Shown: piece by piece, positions 16,150 to 24,825 of the stretch | Numbering within the stretch: the stretch's first letter is position 1 | Layout: each line of letters opens with the position of its first letter | From: Deferribacteraceae bacterium UBA6793 | GTDB taxonomy: Bacteria; Chrysiogenota; Deferribacteres; Deferribacterales; Geovibrionaceae | Length of the DNA: 64,000 bases | Direction: 5' to 3' | NCBI GenBank assembly: GCA_002452405.1 | Contig: DKFP01000007.1 | Span: forward strand, 23,200-87,199 | Program-made: the position numbers and the translations under genes | The notes under the pieces: generated by a model | Databases searched by the model: none | What the model saw: the letters and a program-made list of their open reading frames with translations, nothing else | Told to the model about the DNA's origin: nothing

Positions 16150-16338
16150 ATGGACGCTGATGTTCTTATACTGATATCATTGGTTTTATCAGCGGTTATT
16201 TATATTACATATTATCTTTTTGTAAGGCAATGCTCCTGTGGCGGAGACAACGATGAGCCCAAAGACAAGCATAGCATAGAGCATGTCTGCTGCGGAAAAT
16301 TCCACGAACATTCCGAATCTCAGAAAACCTTTTACTGA
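16150..16338 (+). CDS. Fur-regulated small Cys/His-rich membrane protein
   Basis: A 62-residue protein: one hydrophobic segment (residues 5-25, LILISLVLSAVIYITYYLF) followed by a cytoplasmic or periplasmic tail with CSC, CC and four His (QCSCGGDN, HVCCGKFHEH). The start has a strong GGGAGG six bases upstream. The form recalls FeoB-associated Cys-rich membrane proteins, but no feoA or feoB is near and the sequence match is only in type. Because of the Fur box it should be made during iron limitation and may bind Fe, Zn or a cluster. It is probably followed by a separate promoter for the kinase gene. Confidence 0.75.
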   Translation: MDADVLILISLVLSAVIYITYYLFVRQCSCGGDNDEPKDKHSIEHVCCGKFHEHSESQKTFY

Positions 16339-16359
16339 TATGGCTTAATTCCGCGGATA

Positions 16360-16368
16360 TGTTATAAT
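16360..16368 (+). promoter_or_regulatory. Extended -10 promoter of the kinase operon
   Basis: TGTTATAAT is a perfect extended -10 (TGnTATAAT), 20 bp before the ATG of the histidine kinase. A recognisable -35 is weak, as is common for this class. The predicted transcript would start near 16375 and keep the AGGAG at 16377-16381. Confidence 0.6.
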
Positions 16369-16388
16369 TGTCAGACAGGAGCGAAGCA

Positions 16389-17420
16389 ATGTCTGACATG
16401 GCTCAGTTTATAGGTATGCTTGAATCGGGACCGGAATCCTCTGATGATTTTCAGTCCTATGCACAGTCGCTTATCAATCAGCACATAAGTCCTGAAAATA
16501 TGCGCGCCGCCCAGTCCGTTGCCACCGCTTATACGGAGCTGCGCAGGGGGCGTCAGAGCATCGTTATCCTTGAGGAACTTCTCAGGGATGCGGAAAGCAG
16601 AAGCTGCGAAAACGTTTATGCCGCCCGTTCCGTTATGATCCGTCAGGAAAAGCTGGCTGCGCTGGGGCAGCTTGCATCCGGCATCGCCCACGAACTTAAC
16701 AATCCCATCGGCTTTGTTGCCGGTAACTTTGAAGCGCTCAGAACCTACAATATCTCTGTCTGGAATTATCTGGAGGCGATTGAAAACGCCGCCGACGAAA
16801 AGATGAAACAGGCGATAGCGGCGCTTAAATCAAAATATAAGATCAACTATATCATGGACGATACAAAAGACATATTCGTGGAATCCTCCGAAGGCTTTAA
16901 GCGAGTTACGGATATAGTCAACAACCTGCTTGCTTTTGCGCGGGTTGACGGTGGAAATTTCAAACTTTCCGACCTTAATGCCAGTGTGCAGACCACCGTT
17001 GCCATAGTTTCATCGCAGGCAAAATTCGTTGCCGCAATAGAGCTTGATTTTGGTGATGTGCCTGATTTCGAGTTTAACCCCGGAGAGATTAATCAGGTGC
17101 TCCTGAATCTGCTGCTCAATGCCGTTCAGGCTATAAAGGGGCAGAAAAGTGGAGAGGGGCTTATCACCGTTAAAACATTTACGGAAGACGATATGGCTGT
17201 CTGTTCGGTTACGGACAACGGTCCCGGCATCACGCCGGAGCACGTACAGAGAGTATTCGACCCTTTCTTCACAACAAAGCCAGTTGGCGAGGGCACGGGA
17301 CTGGGACTTAACATTTCATACGACGTTATCGTACACAGGCACAGGGGTTTTTTCGATGTTGAGAGCGAACCGGGCAGAACGGTATTCACCTTCCGGCTGC
17401 CGCTTTCCAGAGGGGTGTGA
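16389..17420 (+). CDS. Cytoplasmic histidine kinase
   Basis: A 343-residue kinase without membrane segments. The N-terminal 95 residues are helical; the phospho-accepting His is in ASGIAHELNNPIGFV and the ATPase domain has NQVLLNLLLNAVQAI (N box), VTDNGPGI (G1), VFDPFFTTK and GEGTGLGL. I choose ATG 16389, seven bases after AGGAG, over the upstream TTG. The following two genes encode receivers, so this kinase probably phosphorylates them. The input signal is unknown as no PAS or periplasmic sensor is seen. Confidence 0.92.
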   Translation: MSDMAQFIGMLESGPESSDDFQSYAQSLINQHISPENMRAAQSVATAYTELRRGRQSIVILEELLRDAESRSCENVYAARSVMIRQEKLAALGQLASGIAHELNNPIGFVAGNFEALRTYNISVWNYLEAIENAADEKMKQAIAALKSKYKINYIMDDTKDIFVESSEGFKRVTDIVNNLLAFARVDGGNFKLSDLNASVQTTVAIVSSQAKFVAAIELDFGDVPDFEFNPGEINQVLLNLLLNAVQAIKGQKSGEGLITVKTFTEDDMAVCSVTDNGPGITPEHVQRVFDPFFTTKPVGEGTGLGLNISYDVIVHRHRGFFDVESEPGRTVFTFRLPLSRGV

Positions 17421-17421
17421 T

Positions 17422-18627
17422 ATGCAGACGCAGGGTACTATACTTATCGTTGACGACGAGCCGAACATTCTTTCTTCTCTCAGAAGGCTTTTTGTCAGTA
17501 GCGATGTGAATGTGCTGACTGCAAACAGCGCACAGGAGGCGATGTCGCTTCTGGCAGAGAACAGTGTGGATTTCTTTCTCTGCGATTACAGGATGCCGGA
17601 TGTTAGCGGCATACAGCTTCTTGAGGTTGTTAAGGAGAAATATCCGGATATGTTCCGCGCGGTCATAAGCGGCTATGCGGAGCCGGACGCCATGACCTAT
17701 GCCATCGGCAAGGGAACGTCTATGGCATATTTCAAAAAACCGTGGAGCGACTATGACATAGCGGGAAAGGTGCTGCATATCATTTCAACAATGAAACATG
17801 TGAAGGATAAAGAGATTATCCGCATTTTCAGCAGCATAGACAAGCTGCCCAGCATACCGAAAATATATTATGAACTGGACGACGCAGTCAGCAGCGGTGA
17901 ATCCATCGAGCATATAGCGTCTATCTTCAAAAAAGACGCGTCGCTGACAGCGAAGATATTACAGATAGGCAATTCAGTTTTTTACAGCGGGAAAGGGAGC
18001 GCGACGCTTGAGCAGGCTATTCTGATGATAGGTCTGAGCACTGTGAAAGAGATAGTTCTCATGTATAAGATTACTGAAGGACTCGGTGCCGGACCGCGCA
18101 TAGAGAAAGAGCTGGAGCGTATCTTCTCCCACGGGCTTATTCTTAATAAGGCTGTGGAGCACTGTCTTGTGCACTGCGGGCAAAAATATAATAAGAACGT
18201 TTCAAATACGCTAGGTGTACTCTCGTGCGTTGGTAAGGTGATACTTTTAAGTTATCATCCGGACAGATATTACGGCACCACCGCGTTTTCCGAAGGCTGC
18301 GGATGTAGTTTTGAAGAGGCGGAAAGAGAGATGGGGTACATAAACGACAGCAGCTCGGCAATAACGTGCAGTTTCCTCGACCTTTACAATATACCATTCG
18401 AAATACTGGAAGTTCTGCTCTATATCGGCAGACCGGAAAAAGTCTCGCAGGAAAACCGTGTGATATCCGCTGCGTATTCCGCCATGGTGCGGATACTTGC
18501 CGCTATTGAGAACGGAGAGGTTACGGACGATATGTTTATTGAACAGTGCTGCTACGGCGTTTTGAGTGCCGAGAAACTCAGCAACTCTGTGCGCATCATC
18601 ACAGATGTGTGGAACGTAGGAAAATAA
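17422..18627 (+). CDS. Response regulator with HDOD output domain
   Basis: A 401-residue protein. The receiver (residues 1-120) has ILIVDDEPNIL, the phospho-acceptor Asp in FFLCDYRMPDVSG, and the Lys in FKKPW. An HDOD domain follows (about 140-340), with SIPKIYYELDDAV, IFKKDASLTAKILQIGNS and MIGLSTVKEIV. HDOD proteins lack the metal-binding HD pair and act in signalling, often with motility or c-di-GMP. ATG 17422 lies directly after the kinase stop, giving tight coupling; a frame extension to 17149 inside the kinase gene is not used. Confidence 0.92.
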   Translation: MQTQGTILIVDDEPNILSSLRRLFVSSDVNVLTANSAQEAMSLLAENSVDFFLCDYRMPDVSGIQLLEVVKEKYPDMFRAVISGYAEPDAMTYAIGKGTSMAYFKKPWSDYDIAGKVLHIISTMKHVKDKEIIRIFSSIDKLPSIPKIYYELDDAVSSGESIEHIASIFKKDASLTAKILQIGNSVFYSGKGSATLEQAILMIGLSTVKEIVLMYKITEGLGAGPRIEKELERIFSHGLILNKAVEHCLVHCGQKYNKNVSNTLGVLSCVGKVILLSYHPDRYYGTTAFSEGCGCSFEEAEREMGYINDSSSAITCSFLDLYNIPFEILEVLLYIGRPEKVSQENRVISAAYSAMVRILAAIENGEVTDDMFIEQCCYGVLSAEKLSNSVRIITDVWNVGK

Positions 18628-18637
18628 CGGAGGCGCA

Positions 18638-19204
18638 ATGTTTAAGCTGTCGTATGTGGAGCTTGTCACGGGAATTAAGGCGGCGAAACTGAAAGAACTT
18701 ATCTCTCAGGGCATACTCACCGCCGAGGAGAGAGACGGGGTTACGTATATTTCCGCTGCGGGCATAGAGAGTTACCTCATTTCGGAGGAAAGGTTTGTGC
18801 CGGACGTGTTTAAGACAAGCGGTATTAAAGTACTGATCGTTGATGACGAACCGAATATGCTCAATTCAATGAAAAGACTGTTCCAGCGTTTTCCGCAGAT
18901 AACGGTCAACACCGCTGCGAATGCCTTTGAAATGGGGCATAGCCTGAAGATACTCGTTCCGGATATTATCATTCTCGATTACAGTATGCCCGGCATGAAC
19001 GGGCTTGAGATATTGCAGAGTTTGAGTGTGGAAGGATATCTGGACAAGGTGCGGGTGATAGTTTATACGGCACGTCTGCCGGAAGAGCTGGAACCCACGC
19101 TGGCGAAAATCGATAACGTTCAGGTGCTGGCGAAGAGTGCTGATTTCAAGGAACTGCTCATAACTGTTGAAAAGATGCTTAATAAAACTCGGGAAACAGC
19201 CTGA
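18638..19204 (+). CDS. Receiver protein with N-terminal HTH-like domain
   Basis: A 188-residue protein whose first 50 residues (VELVTGIKAAKLKELISQGIL) resemble a MerR/excisionase-type winged helix. The receiver follows from about residue 66: VLIVDDEPNMLNSM, Asp in IIILDYSMPGMNG, Thr/Lys near VYTAR and LAKSADF. The domain order (HTH before REC) is the reverse of most response regulators. It is the third gene of the kinase operon, with GGAGG before the ATG, and could be the DNA-binding output. Confidence 0.85.
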   Translation: MFKLSYVELVTGIKAAKLKELISQGILTAEERDGVTYISAAGIESYLISEERFVPDVFKTSGIKVLIVDDEPNMLNSMKRLFQRFPQITVNTAANAFEMGHSLKILVPDIIILDYSMPGMNGLEILQSLSVEGYLDKVRVIVYTARLPEELEPTLAKIDNVQVLAKSADFKELLITVEKMLNKTRETA

Positions 19205-19236
19205 CAAAAATTTAATAATTTTTTCCGCTAAAAGCA

Positions 19237-19263
19237 GTATATTGTATCAGAGACACAATATAC
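19237..19263. promoter_or_regulatory. Inverted repeat before the RMD1-family gene
   Basis: GTATATTGT and ACAATATAC (9 bp perfect arms) are separated by nine bases and end 12 bp before the ATG at 19276. It could be an operator or, given its place next to AAGGAAG, an RNA hairpin affecting translation. It lacks a following T-run, so a terminator is unlikely. Confidence 0.4.
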
Positions 19264-19275
19264 AAGGAAGCGCGT

Positions 19276-20049
19276 ATGAGCCTTACAATGATAGCTACAT
19301 CCCTGTGTGAGAAGATAAAAACCAAAGGAATAGAGCTGGGCGAACGTACCAGCCATCTGCCTCTTTCGTTCCGGCTGGGAGAAAACCAGTGGGTTGTGGT
19401 GTTCCGTTTCGGGGTTGTTGCAACCGTCGGGCTGAACGACCGTGAACGGCAGGATGTTTTCAGCGAGCTGAAACCGTTCATGGAAAACCCGCACGCTGTG
19501 CAGAAGAGCGAGGATATCTCCATTGAACTGGGCGGCGGAAAGGACGAGGTGGGCAGCGAACAGGCTAAAATACAGTCGCTCACCCGTGAACATGTTCTGG
19601 TTATGGCCGATATACTGGCAAAAAGCGTCATGCTGGAAAGGTACGAATCCATCATGTCAGAGGTTTTCAGCGAGACGGAGCCTGTGGCGGAGAAGCTCAT
19701 GACCGATTCACATGGCAAAGTCAGCTCTGCGGCACTGAAAAAGACCATCGGCGCAACCCTTATGGCGCAGCAGAACATGATAGGGCGGGTTGAGGTGCAT
19801 GAGAAACCGGAAGTGCTCTGGGAACACCCCGAACTTGAGAAATTCTATGCCCGTCTTGAGGATGAATACGAGATCAAAGAGCGCAACGACGCGCTTGAAA
19901 AAAAACTGAGGCTGATAAACACCACCGCCGAAACGCAGCTTGGGCTGCTGCATAACAGCCATTCACTGCGTGTCGAGTGGTATATAGTTATTCTTATCGT
20001 TTTTGAAATATTGCTTACCCTTTACGAGATGTTTTTAAAGCCGCATTAA
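19276..20049 (+). CDS. RMD1/DUF155-family membrane-anchored protein
   Basis: A 257-residue protein with the DUF155 pattern: N-terminal RLGENQWVVVFRFGVVATVGL, central LMAQQNMIGRVEVHEKPEVLWEHPELE region (seen as QNMIGRVEVHEKP and LWEHPELEKFYARLEDEYEI), a charged helix ERNDALEKKLRLI, and one C-terminal membrane segment (WYIVILIVFEILLTLYEM). Eukaryotic relatives (RMD1, RMND1) are mitochondrial and support translation; bacterial function is unknown. It is monocistronic by appearance and converges with the EmrB-like gene with four-base overlap. Confidence 0.82.
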   Translation: MSLTMIATSLCEKIKTKGIELGERTSHLPLSFRLGENQWVVVFRFGVVATVGLNDRERQDVFSELKPFMENPHAVQKSEDISIELGGGKDEVGSEQAKIQSLTREHVLVMADILAKSVMLERYESIMSEVFSETEPVAEKLMTDSHGKVSSAALKKTIGATLMAQQNMIGRVEVHEKPEVLWEHPELEKFYARLEDEYEIKERNDALEKKLRLINTTAETQLGLLHNSHSLRVEWYIVILIVFEILLTLYEMFLKPH

Positions 20050-21596
20050 TCCGAGTGTACCTGACCGGGCGCGGCAGGTTTCTTTTCGTCTTTAAGCAGC
20101 AGAACCAGAGGCAGACTGACGAGAAACAGCAGCGCAACCAGCAGAAAAACGTGATTGAACGCCATCATAGCCCCCTGTTTAGTCACAAGTCCGTTAACCG
20201 CCTGCATACTCATCATTGAAGCCCTGTCCGCATCATATCCTGCGGAGAAATACATTCCGCCGAGTCCCGACAGAAGGTTCTGAGCCGCGTCGTTCACGGC
20301 GGTTATCTTCTCCACAAGAAAGCTGTGGTAGACAGTCTCGTAGCGGGTGAGGAAAGTTGCGGAGAGCGCAATGCCCACCGAACCGAAGACCTGACGCACG
20401 ACGTTGTAGAGTCCCGAAGCATCGGTCATCTTTGATTTATCCACCGTGGACAGTGTTACGGTTGACAGCGCAACGAATATAGCGCCGAATCCGAAGCCCT
20501 GCCAGACCTGAGGAAAGAAGATATCCCAATAGCCGACGTCCAGCGAAAGGGTGGAAAGCTCCCAGAAACTGAACGCATTTATGGCAAGCCCCGCTGCTAT
20601 GAGAAAACGCGCACCCAGTATGGTGTAGAGCCTTCCCACAATGGGCATGAAGAAAGCCATAGCCACACTTCGGGGCATCATGGCAAGCCCTGAGTCGAAC
20701 GCGGGATATCCCAGAAGCTGCTGCAAAAACATAGGCAGAAGGAACAGCGACGCGAAAAGACTTATGCCGAGCACCCCGCCAAGGAAGGTTCCCGTACAGA
20801 AGGTTCTGTCTTTCAGAAGCCGCAGGTCAACCGCGGGTTTTTCCGCCGTGAGCTCACGCCATATAAACAGCGCCATCCCGACGACGGCGGTCACAGACAG
20901 AATCCTGATATAATCGGATGCGAACCAGTCCTTTGTCTGTCCCTCCTCAAGCATAAGCTGGAGCGAACCGAGACCGACAACCATGAAAAGGAGTCCCGCC
21001 ATGTCCCATCTCTCCTTCTTCCGCTGGAGATAGGGCGGGTCTTCCACATATTTCATTGTCAGCATTATGTTTATTATGCCGACAGGGAGGTTTATGAAGA
21101 ATATCCACGGCCATGAGAAATGGTCTGTGAGCCATCCGCCCAGTGTTGGACCGAAAGCCGGACCCATGACCACACCGAGACCGAATATGCCCATGGCAAG
21201 CCCCTGTTTCTCCGGAGGATAGTTCTCACGCAGTATCGCCTGTGAAACGGGTATTAGTGCACCGCCGCCGAGCCCCTGCAAAACCCTGAAAAATATCATG
21301 GAATTCAGATCCCACGCTATTCCGCAGAGCATGGAGGTTATGGTGAACACCACCACGCTGACCAGATAGAAATTTTTTCGTCCGTATCTGGCGCTCAGAA
21401 GCCCTATGATGGGCATAATTATAACGTTGGCAAGGATATAGGAGGTTGAAACCCACGCTATCTCCTCTACGGATGCTCCCAGATTGCCACGCATATAGGG
21501 CAGGGCGACGTTCACGATGCTGGTGTCCAGTGCGCTTATGATCGCTCCTGTCATAACCGTGATGGTTATCATGAGCCTGTTATTTGCCTGTGCCAT
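20046..21596 (-). CDS. DHA2-family multidrug efflux transporter (EmrB-like)
   Basis: A 516-residue 14-helix major facilitator. LDTSIVNVALPYM is motif D1, GRKNFYL follows the first loop (motif A), VLQGLGGGALIP is motif B and GVVMGPAFGPTLGGWL motif C, the antiporter signature. It exports hydrophobic compounds with proton entry across the inner membrane. The gene follows the EmrA-like gene by one base and is last in the tetR-tolC-emrA-emrB operon, giving a complete tripartite pump. Confidence 0.93.
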   Translation of the reverse strand: MAQANNRLMITITVMTGAIISALDTSIVNVALPYMRGNLGASVEEIAWVSTSYILANVIIMPIIGLLSARYGRKNFYLVSVVVFTITSMLCGIAWDLNSMIFFRVLQGLGGGALIPVSQAILRENYPPEKQGLAMGIFGLGVVMGPAFGPTLGGWLTDHFSWPWIFFINLPVGIINIMLTMKYVEDPPYLQRKKERWDMAGLLFMVVGLGSLQLMLEEGQTKDWFASDYIRILSVTAVVGMALFIWRELTAEKPAVDLRLLKDRTFCTGTFLGGVLGISLFASLFLLPMFLQQLLGYPAFDSGLAMMPRSVAMAFFMPIVGRLYTILGARFLIAAGLAINAFSFWELSTLSLDVGYWDIFFPQVWQGFGFGAIFVALSTVTLSTVDKSKMTDASGLYNVVRQVFGSVGIALSATFLTRYETVYHSFLVEKITAVNDAAQNLLSGLGGMYFSAGYDADRASMMSMQAVNGLVTKQGAMMAFNHVFLLVALLFLVSLPLVLLLKDEKKPAAPGQVHSD

Positions 21597-21597
21597 A

Positions 21598-22665
21598 TTA
21601 TTTTATTTTTACGCTGGGTTCCACGGACAGACCGGGGACAAGCAGTCCAGCGTCGCCATCTATAAGTATTTTCACCGGAACGCGCTGAACGACTTTAACG
21701 AAGTTGCCCGTAGCGTTCTCCGCCGGAAGCAGGCTGAATGCCGAACCTGTGCCGGGCTGGATGCTGTCAATATGTCCGTCTATCTTCATGTCCGGGTATG
21801 CATCCGCTTTTATCTCTACCTTCTGACCTACGCGGATGTGGTTCAGCTGTGTTTCCTTGAAGTTCGCCTCAATCCAGAGTTTTTCCGAACCAACGAGGGA
21901 AATGACAGTCTGACCGGGCTGGACGAATCGTCCGACCTTAACATTGTTCTGCCCTATACGCCCGTTTCGTGGTGCTCGGATTACGGTGCGTTCAAGGTCA
22001 AGCTCCGCCGCTTTCACAGCCTGCATTGCAGATGCGGCTTTAAATTCCGCCGTTTTCCTGTTTGCCTCTATAGTGGCGAGATTTGCCAGTGCAATTTTAA
22101 CGGAAGCATCGGCAGCGGCTGACTGAGCGTTTGTTTCGTCAGCTTTCGCCTTAACGCTGTCGTATGAATTCTTCGACACAAGGTTCTCTGACACAAGGCG
22201 GGAGTATCTTTGCTGTTCTTTATCGGCAAAATTCCTTTCAGACTGCGCCTTGTTGCGGAGCGCCTGCGCCTGATTGATATTTTCGCGTGCCTGTGCGGCG
22301 GATGCGTCAATGGCAGCTATTTGCGCCTGTGCCGCTGACAGCTCTTCCCTGCTTTTCGCAAGAGCTATGGCGTAGTCGGCGCTCTCTATCTCAAAGAGGA
22401 TGTCCCCTTTTTGCACCTGCATGTTGTCTTCAATGTAAACTTTTGATATTTTTCCTTTTATCTGAGGGGAGACGGGCACCATATCGCCCTTTACGAAGGC
22501 GTTGTCGGTGGTTTCGTGGTGCATCGCATACACGAGTTTCGGAGTGTAATGTATCAGAAGCAGCACCGCGATTATGGTTATTGTTGCATAGAGGATGGTT
22601 TTTTTCTTTTTCGCAGGTTTCTGCGCCTGTTGTTCAAGTTTTTTGGAGTATTCTTCGGCGTTCAT
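21598..22665 (-). CDS. Membrane fusion protein of the efflux pump (EmrA/HlyD-like)
   Basis: A 355-residue adaptor with one N-terminal membrane helix (residues 23-42), two lipoyl half-motifs (TDNAFVKGDMVPVSPQIKG and VIRAPRNGRIGQNNVKVG) and a long Ala/Gln-rich hairpin coiled coil between them (about residues 90-200). It links the inner-membrane EmrB-like transporter to TolC in the periplasm. The start directly abuts the stop of the tolC-like gene. Confidence 0.93.
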   Translation of the reverse strand: MNAEEYSKKLEQQAQKPAKKKKTILYATITIIAVLLLIHYTPKLVYAMHHETTDNAFVKGDMVPVSPQIKGKISKVYIEDNMQVQKGDILFEIESADYAIALAKSREELSAAQAQIAAIDASAAQARENINQAQALRNKAQSERNFADKEQQRYSRLVSENLVSKNSYDSVKAKADETNAQSAAADASVKIALANLATIEANRKTAEFKAASAMQAVKAAELDLERTVIRAPRNGRIGQNNVKVGRFVQPGQTVISLVGSEKLWIEANFKETQLNHIRVGQKVEIKADAYPDMKIDGHIDSIQPGTGSAFSLLPAENATGNFVKVVQRVPVKILIDGDAGLLVPGLSVEPSVKIK

Positions 22666-24132
22666 CTATTCCCCCGTTTTGAAACCGAAACGGTCGAGAC
22701 TCGTTCCGGCTGATCTGTAAAGTTCGGCTTCGCCCTTTCTGTAGTCGTAAAGTGCGTTTACTGCACGTATTCTGGCATCGGTCAGATCTTCCTGAAATTT
22801 CAGAACACGGAAGGTGTCCGACAATCCTTCGCCGAGTTTTTTCATTTCCTGCGAAAGGGTCACGTCGGCAAGCCGTACGAAATCCTGTGCGATGTCGTAT
22901 CTGTCGTGTCCGCTCTTCATAGCTGTCGAGGCGGTGCGTATCTGTGCTCTGGTGTCCTGTTCCAGCTTTTTCAGCGTGTAGACCGCACGCATCTTTTCTG
23001 CGGATGCTGACGCTGTGCGGGCTTTTGCGCCCCTTGCGCCCAGCGGATATGAAACGCTCACGCCCAGTTTCCATTCGAAACCGTCACCCTCTGTCATGTC
23101 GGACAGCGAATCATGATAGGTGCCGTCAAAATGATTCGGAGTAACGGGGTTTCCGGAAAGTCCTATAACGCCCAGCGTAGCTGTTGCATCCAGCTCCGGA
23201 AGTTCCTGATTTTTGAGATATCTTATTGTGATGTCCCGTTTTTCAAGCTCGGTGCGCTGCTTTTCGATTTCGGGGCTTACGGTTAGTGCGATCTTATAAA
23301 ATCCGTCCTCGTCAGGCGCTATGAAAGCCGGGCTGATGTCCGCTGCCTGTCCACCGACAGGAGCGTTCATGAGGTTTTCAAGGGTTATCTCAGCCGTTTT
23401 TACAGCCGACTGGGCGTTAACCGTCTGCTCGCGTCTTCCTGCAAGTGCTGTTTCCGCCTCCTGCACCTCTGTTATGGGGATTATGCCGGCGTTGAAACGT
23501 TTTCTGTCTGAATCCAGAAGGTTTTTCGCCAGCTCTTCAGATTTTTCGGACAGAACCAGAACATCCTGCGCACGCACAAGGGCGTAATATGCAGTTTCAA
23601 TCTGTGCCGCAGTTTCCGTCATCTTCGCGTATAGGTCAAACTGCGCCTGTTTGAATGAAAGCTCTGCATTTTTCAGCCCTGTGGCGTTGATATCCTTGCC
23701 GTAATTTTTAAGGAGCGGCTGGGTTATGTTCATTAAAAAAACTGTTCTGTACTGGGGGTCAAGCTCCTCGTACGGGTTGTTAGTGCCTGATTTTGATGTT
23801 TCAAGGGAGAATTTTCCTGTCATACCGCTTCTGTGGAGTTTTTCCAGTTCCGCGGCTGCTGCGAGGTTTCTCTCTTTCAGGTAGTCCATGTTATAGGGTG
23901 CGTATGATGTGGGCGTGTTCGAACCTCCAGCTGAAACTGAAGCGCCCGCAACGGGATCGAACTTCGCATCCTCAGCGGTCACGTTGCCCCGCACGGCTTC
24001 CGCTGTGCTCTTTTGTATCATGACGGAGTAGCTGTTTTGAAGCCCTGTGGCGATGGCATCCCGCAGGGTCAGCGTCCCGGCGAAGCACAGTGCCGGAAAT
24101 ATGAGCAGCATGAATAAAATAAAACGTATCAT
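22666..24132 (-). CDS. TolC-family outer membrane efflux protein
   Basis: A 488-residue protein with a signal peptide (MIRFILFMLLIFPALCFAG) and two OEP repeats: TLRDAIATGLQNSYSVMIQ and TQPLLKNYGKDINATGLKNAE in the first half, then GVSVSYPLGARGAKARTASA in the second. It forms the outer-membrane duct of the pump. I place the start at ATG 24132, which overlaps the TetR stop (ATGA) and begins the signal peptide; a 14-residue upstream extension has no leader character. Confidence 0.92.
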   Translation of the reverse strand: MIRFILFMLLIFPALCFAGTLTLRDAIATGLQNSYSVMIQKSTAEAVRGNVTAEDAKFDPVAGASVSAGGSNTPTSYAPYNMDYLKERNLAAAAELEKLHRSGMTGKFSLETSKSGTNNPYEELDPQYRTVFLMNITQPLLKNYGKDINATGLKNAELSFKQAQFDLYAKMTETAAQIETAYYALVRAQDVLVLSEKSEELAKNLLDSDRKRFNAGIIPITEVQEAETALAGRREQTVNAQSAVKTAEITLENLMNAPVGGQAADISPAFIAPDEDGFYKIALTVSPEIEKQRTELEKRDITIRYLKNQELPELDATATLGVIGLSGNPVTPNHFDGTYHDSLSDMTEGDGFEWKLGVSVSYPLGARGAKARTASASAEKMRAVYTLKKLEQDTRAQIRTASTAMKSGHDRYDIAQDFVRLADVTLSQEMKKLGEGLSDTFRVLKFQEDLTDARIRAVNALYDYRKGEAELYRSAGTSLDRFGFKTGE

Positions 24133-24713
24133 TCTGTACCTCTGTTTCTGAGCGCAGACATGCAGAAATCGCATGTGGTTTTTTCTGCGTCGTCAAACTC
24201 TGTCACTGAAAGGTGGGTCATTCTGGCAGTGCCAAGCAGCATCGCCTTTATGAGCTTCGCATCGTTCAAAGGGTCTGCGTCGGGTCGGACTGAGCCGTCG
24301 GCGATGCCCTTTTCGATGGCTTCCTTCACAATGGAAATGCTTCTGTCGGTGTTTCTGCGCATGGTATCGCGGCGTGTTTCGTCGAAGACAATCTGGGCAG
24401 GCATATCCCTGTGACAGACCGTAAATTCGGCGCGGTAGTCTCTTGCGAAAGCGAAATGCATCCTAAGAATCTTTTCAACAGCTTCAAGCCCGTTTGCGGC
24501 AGATTTTGCGGTCTGCGCCATCTCATCGAGATATTCGTTTATGAGGTTGACGTATATCTCCTTTAGGATGCCCTCTTTGGTGGCAAAGTGGTAAAAGATT
24601 GTTCCTGTTGCGGTTTCCGCCGCCTCGGCAATCTCCTGCGTGCTGGTTTCAATGAACCCCTTCTCCGCAAACAGCCTTGCCGCCTCGCGCAGAATCTTCT
24701 GTTTTTTTGTCAA
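24129..24713 (-). CDS. TetR/AcrR-family repressor of the efflux operon
   Basis: A 194-residue regulator. The N-terminal HTH runs KKQKILREAARLFAEKGF, TSTQEIAEAAETATGTIFYHFATKEGIL; the rest is a helical ligand-binding domain. First gene of the pump operon, whose stop overlaps tolC. The best start is TTG 24713, six bases after GAGG; a GTG at 24725 would add four residues and would overlap the operator. A palindrome covers the promoter, so the repressor probably controls itself and the pump, released by a pump substrate. Confidence 0.9.
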   Translation of the reverse strand: MTKKQKILREAARLFAEKGFIETSTQEIAEAAETATGTIFYHFATKEGILKEIYVNLINEYLDEMAQTAKSAANGLEAVEKILRMHFAFARDYRAEFTVCHRDMPAQIVFDETRRDTMRRNTDRSISIVKEAIEKGIADGSVRPDADPLNDAKLIKAMLLGTARMTHLSVTEFDDAEKTTCDFCMSALRNRGTE

Positions 24714-24723
24714 AACGCACCTC

Positions 24724-24745
24724 ACTGACTGAGTAGTCAGTCAGT
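24724..24745. promoter_or_regulatory. TetR-type palindromic operator
   Basis: A 22 bp dyad with arms ACTGACTGA and TCAGTCAGT around GTAG, mismatched only at the centre. It overlaps the -10 element of the efflux operon promoter and lies just before the repressor's start, the standard arrangement for an autoregulating TetR repressor. Confidence 0.8.
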
Positions 24746-24770
24746 ATATTCCGGAATAAAATTAGTGCAA
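24743..24770 (-). promoter_or_regulatory. Promoter of the tetR-tolC-emrAB operon
   Basis: On the minus strand TTGCAC (24770-24765), a 16 bp spacer and TATACT (24748-24743) form a near-consensus sigma-70 promoter. The operator overlaps the -10 and start point. Confidence 0.7.
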
Positions 24771-24789
24771 TAGGTATTTTGAATGGAAA

Positions 24790-24821
24790 CAAAAAAAGGG
24801 CACGCTTTCGCGTACCCCTTA
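24790..24821 (-). terminator. Terminator after the glycine-rich protein gene
   Basis: Read on the minus strand: stem GGGGTACGC / GCGTGCCCT (two G-U pairs), GAAA tetraloop, followed by a run of seven T. It ends the leftward cluster that starts near 27.4 kb. Confidence 0.85.
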
Positions 24822-24825
24822 TGAG

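Noticed and set aside
17149..17421. Upstream extension of the REC-HDOD gene into the kinase gene
   Set aside because: The receiver domain begins directly at ATG 17422; the extra 91 residues are out-of-frame kinase sequence.
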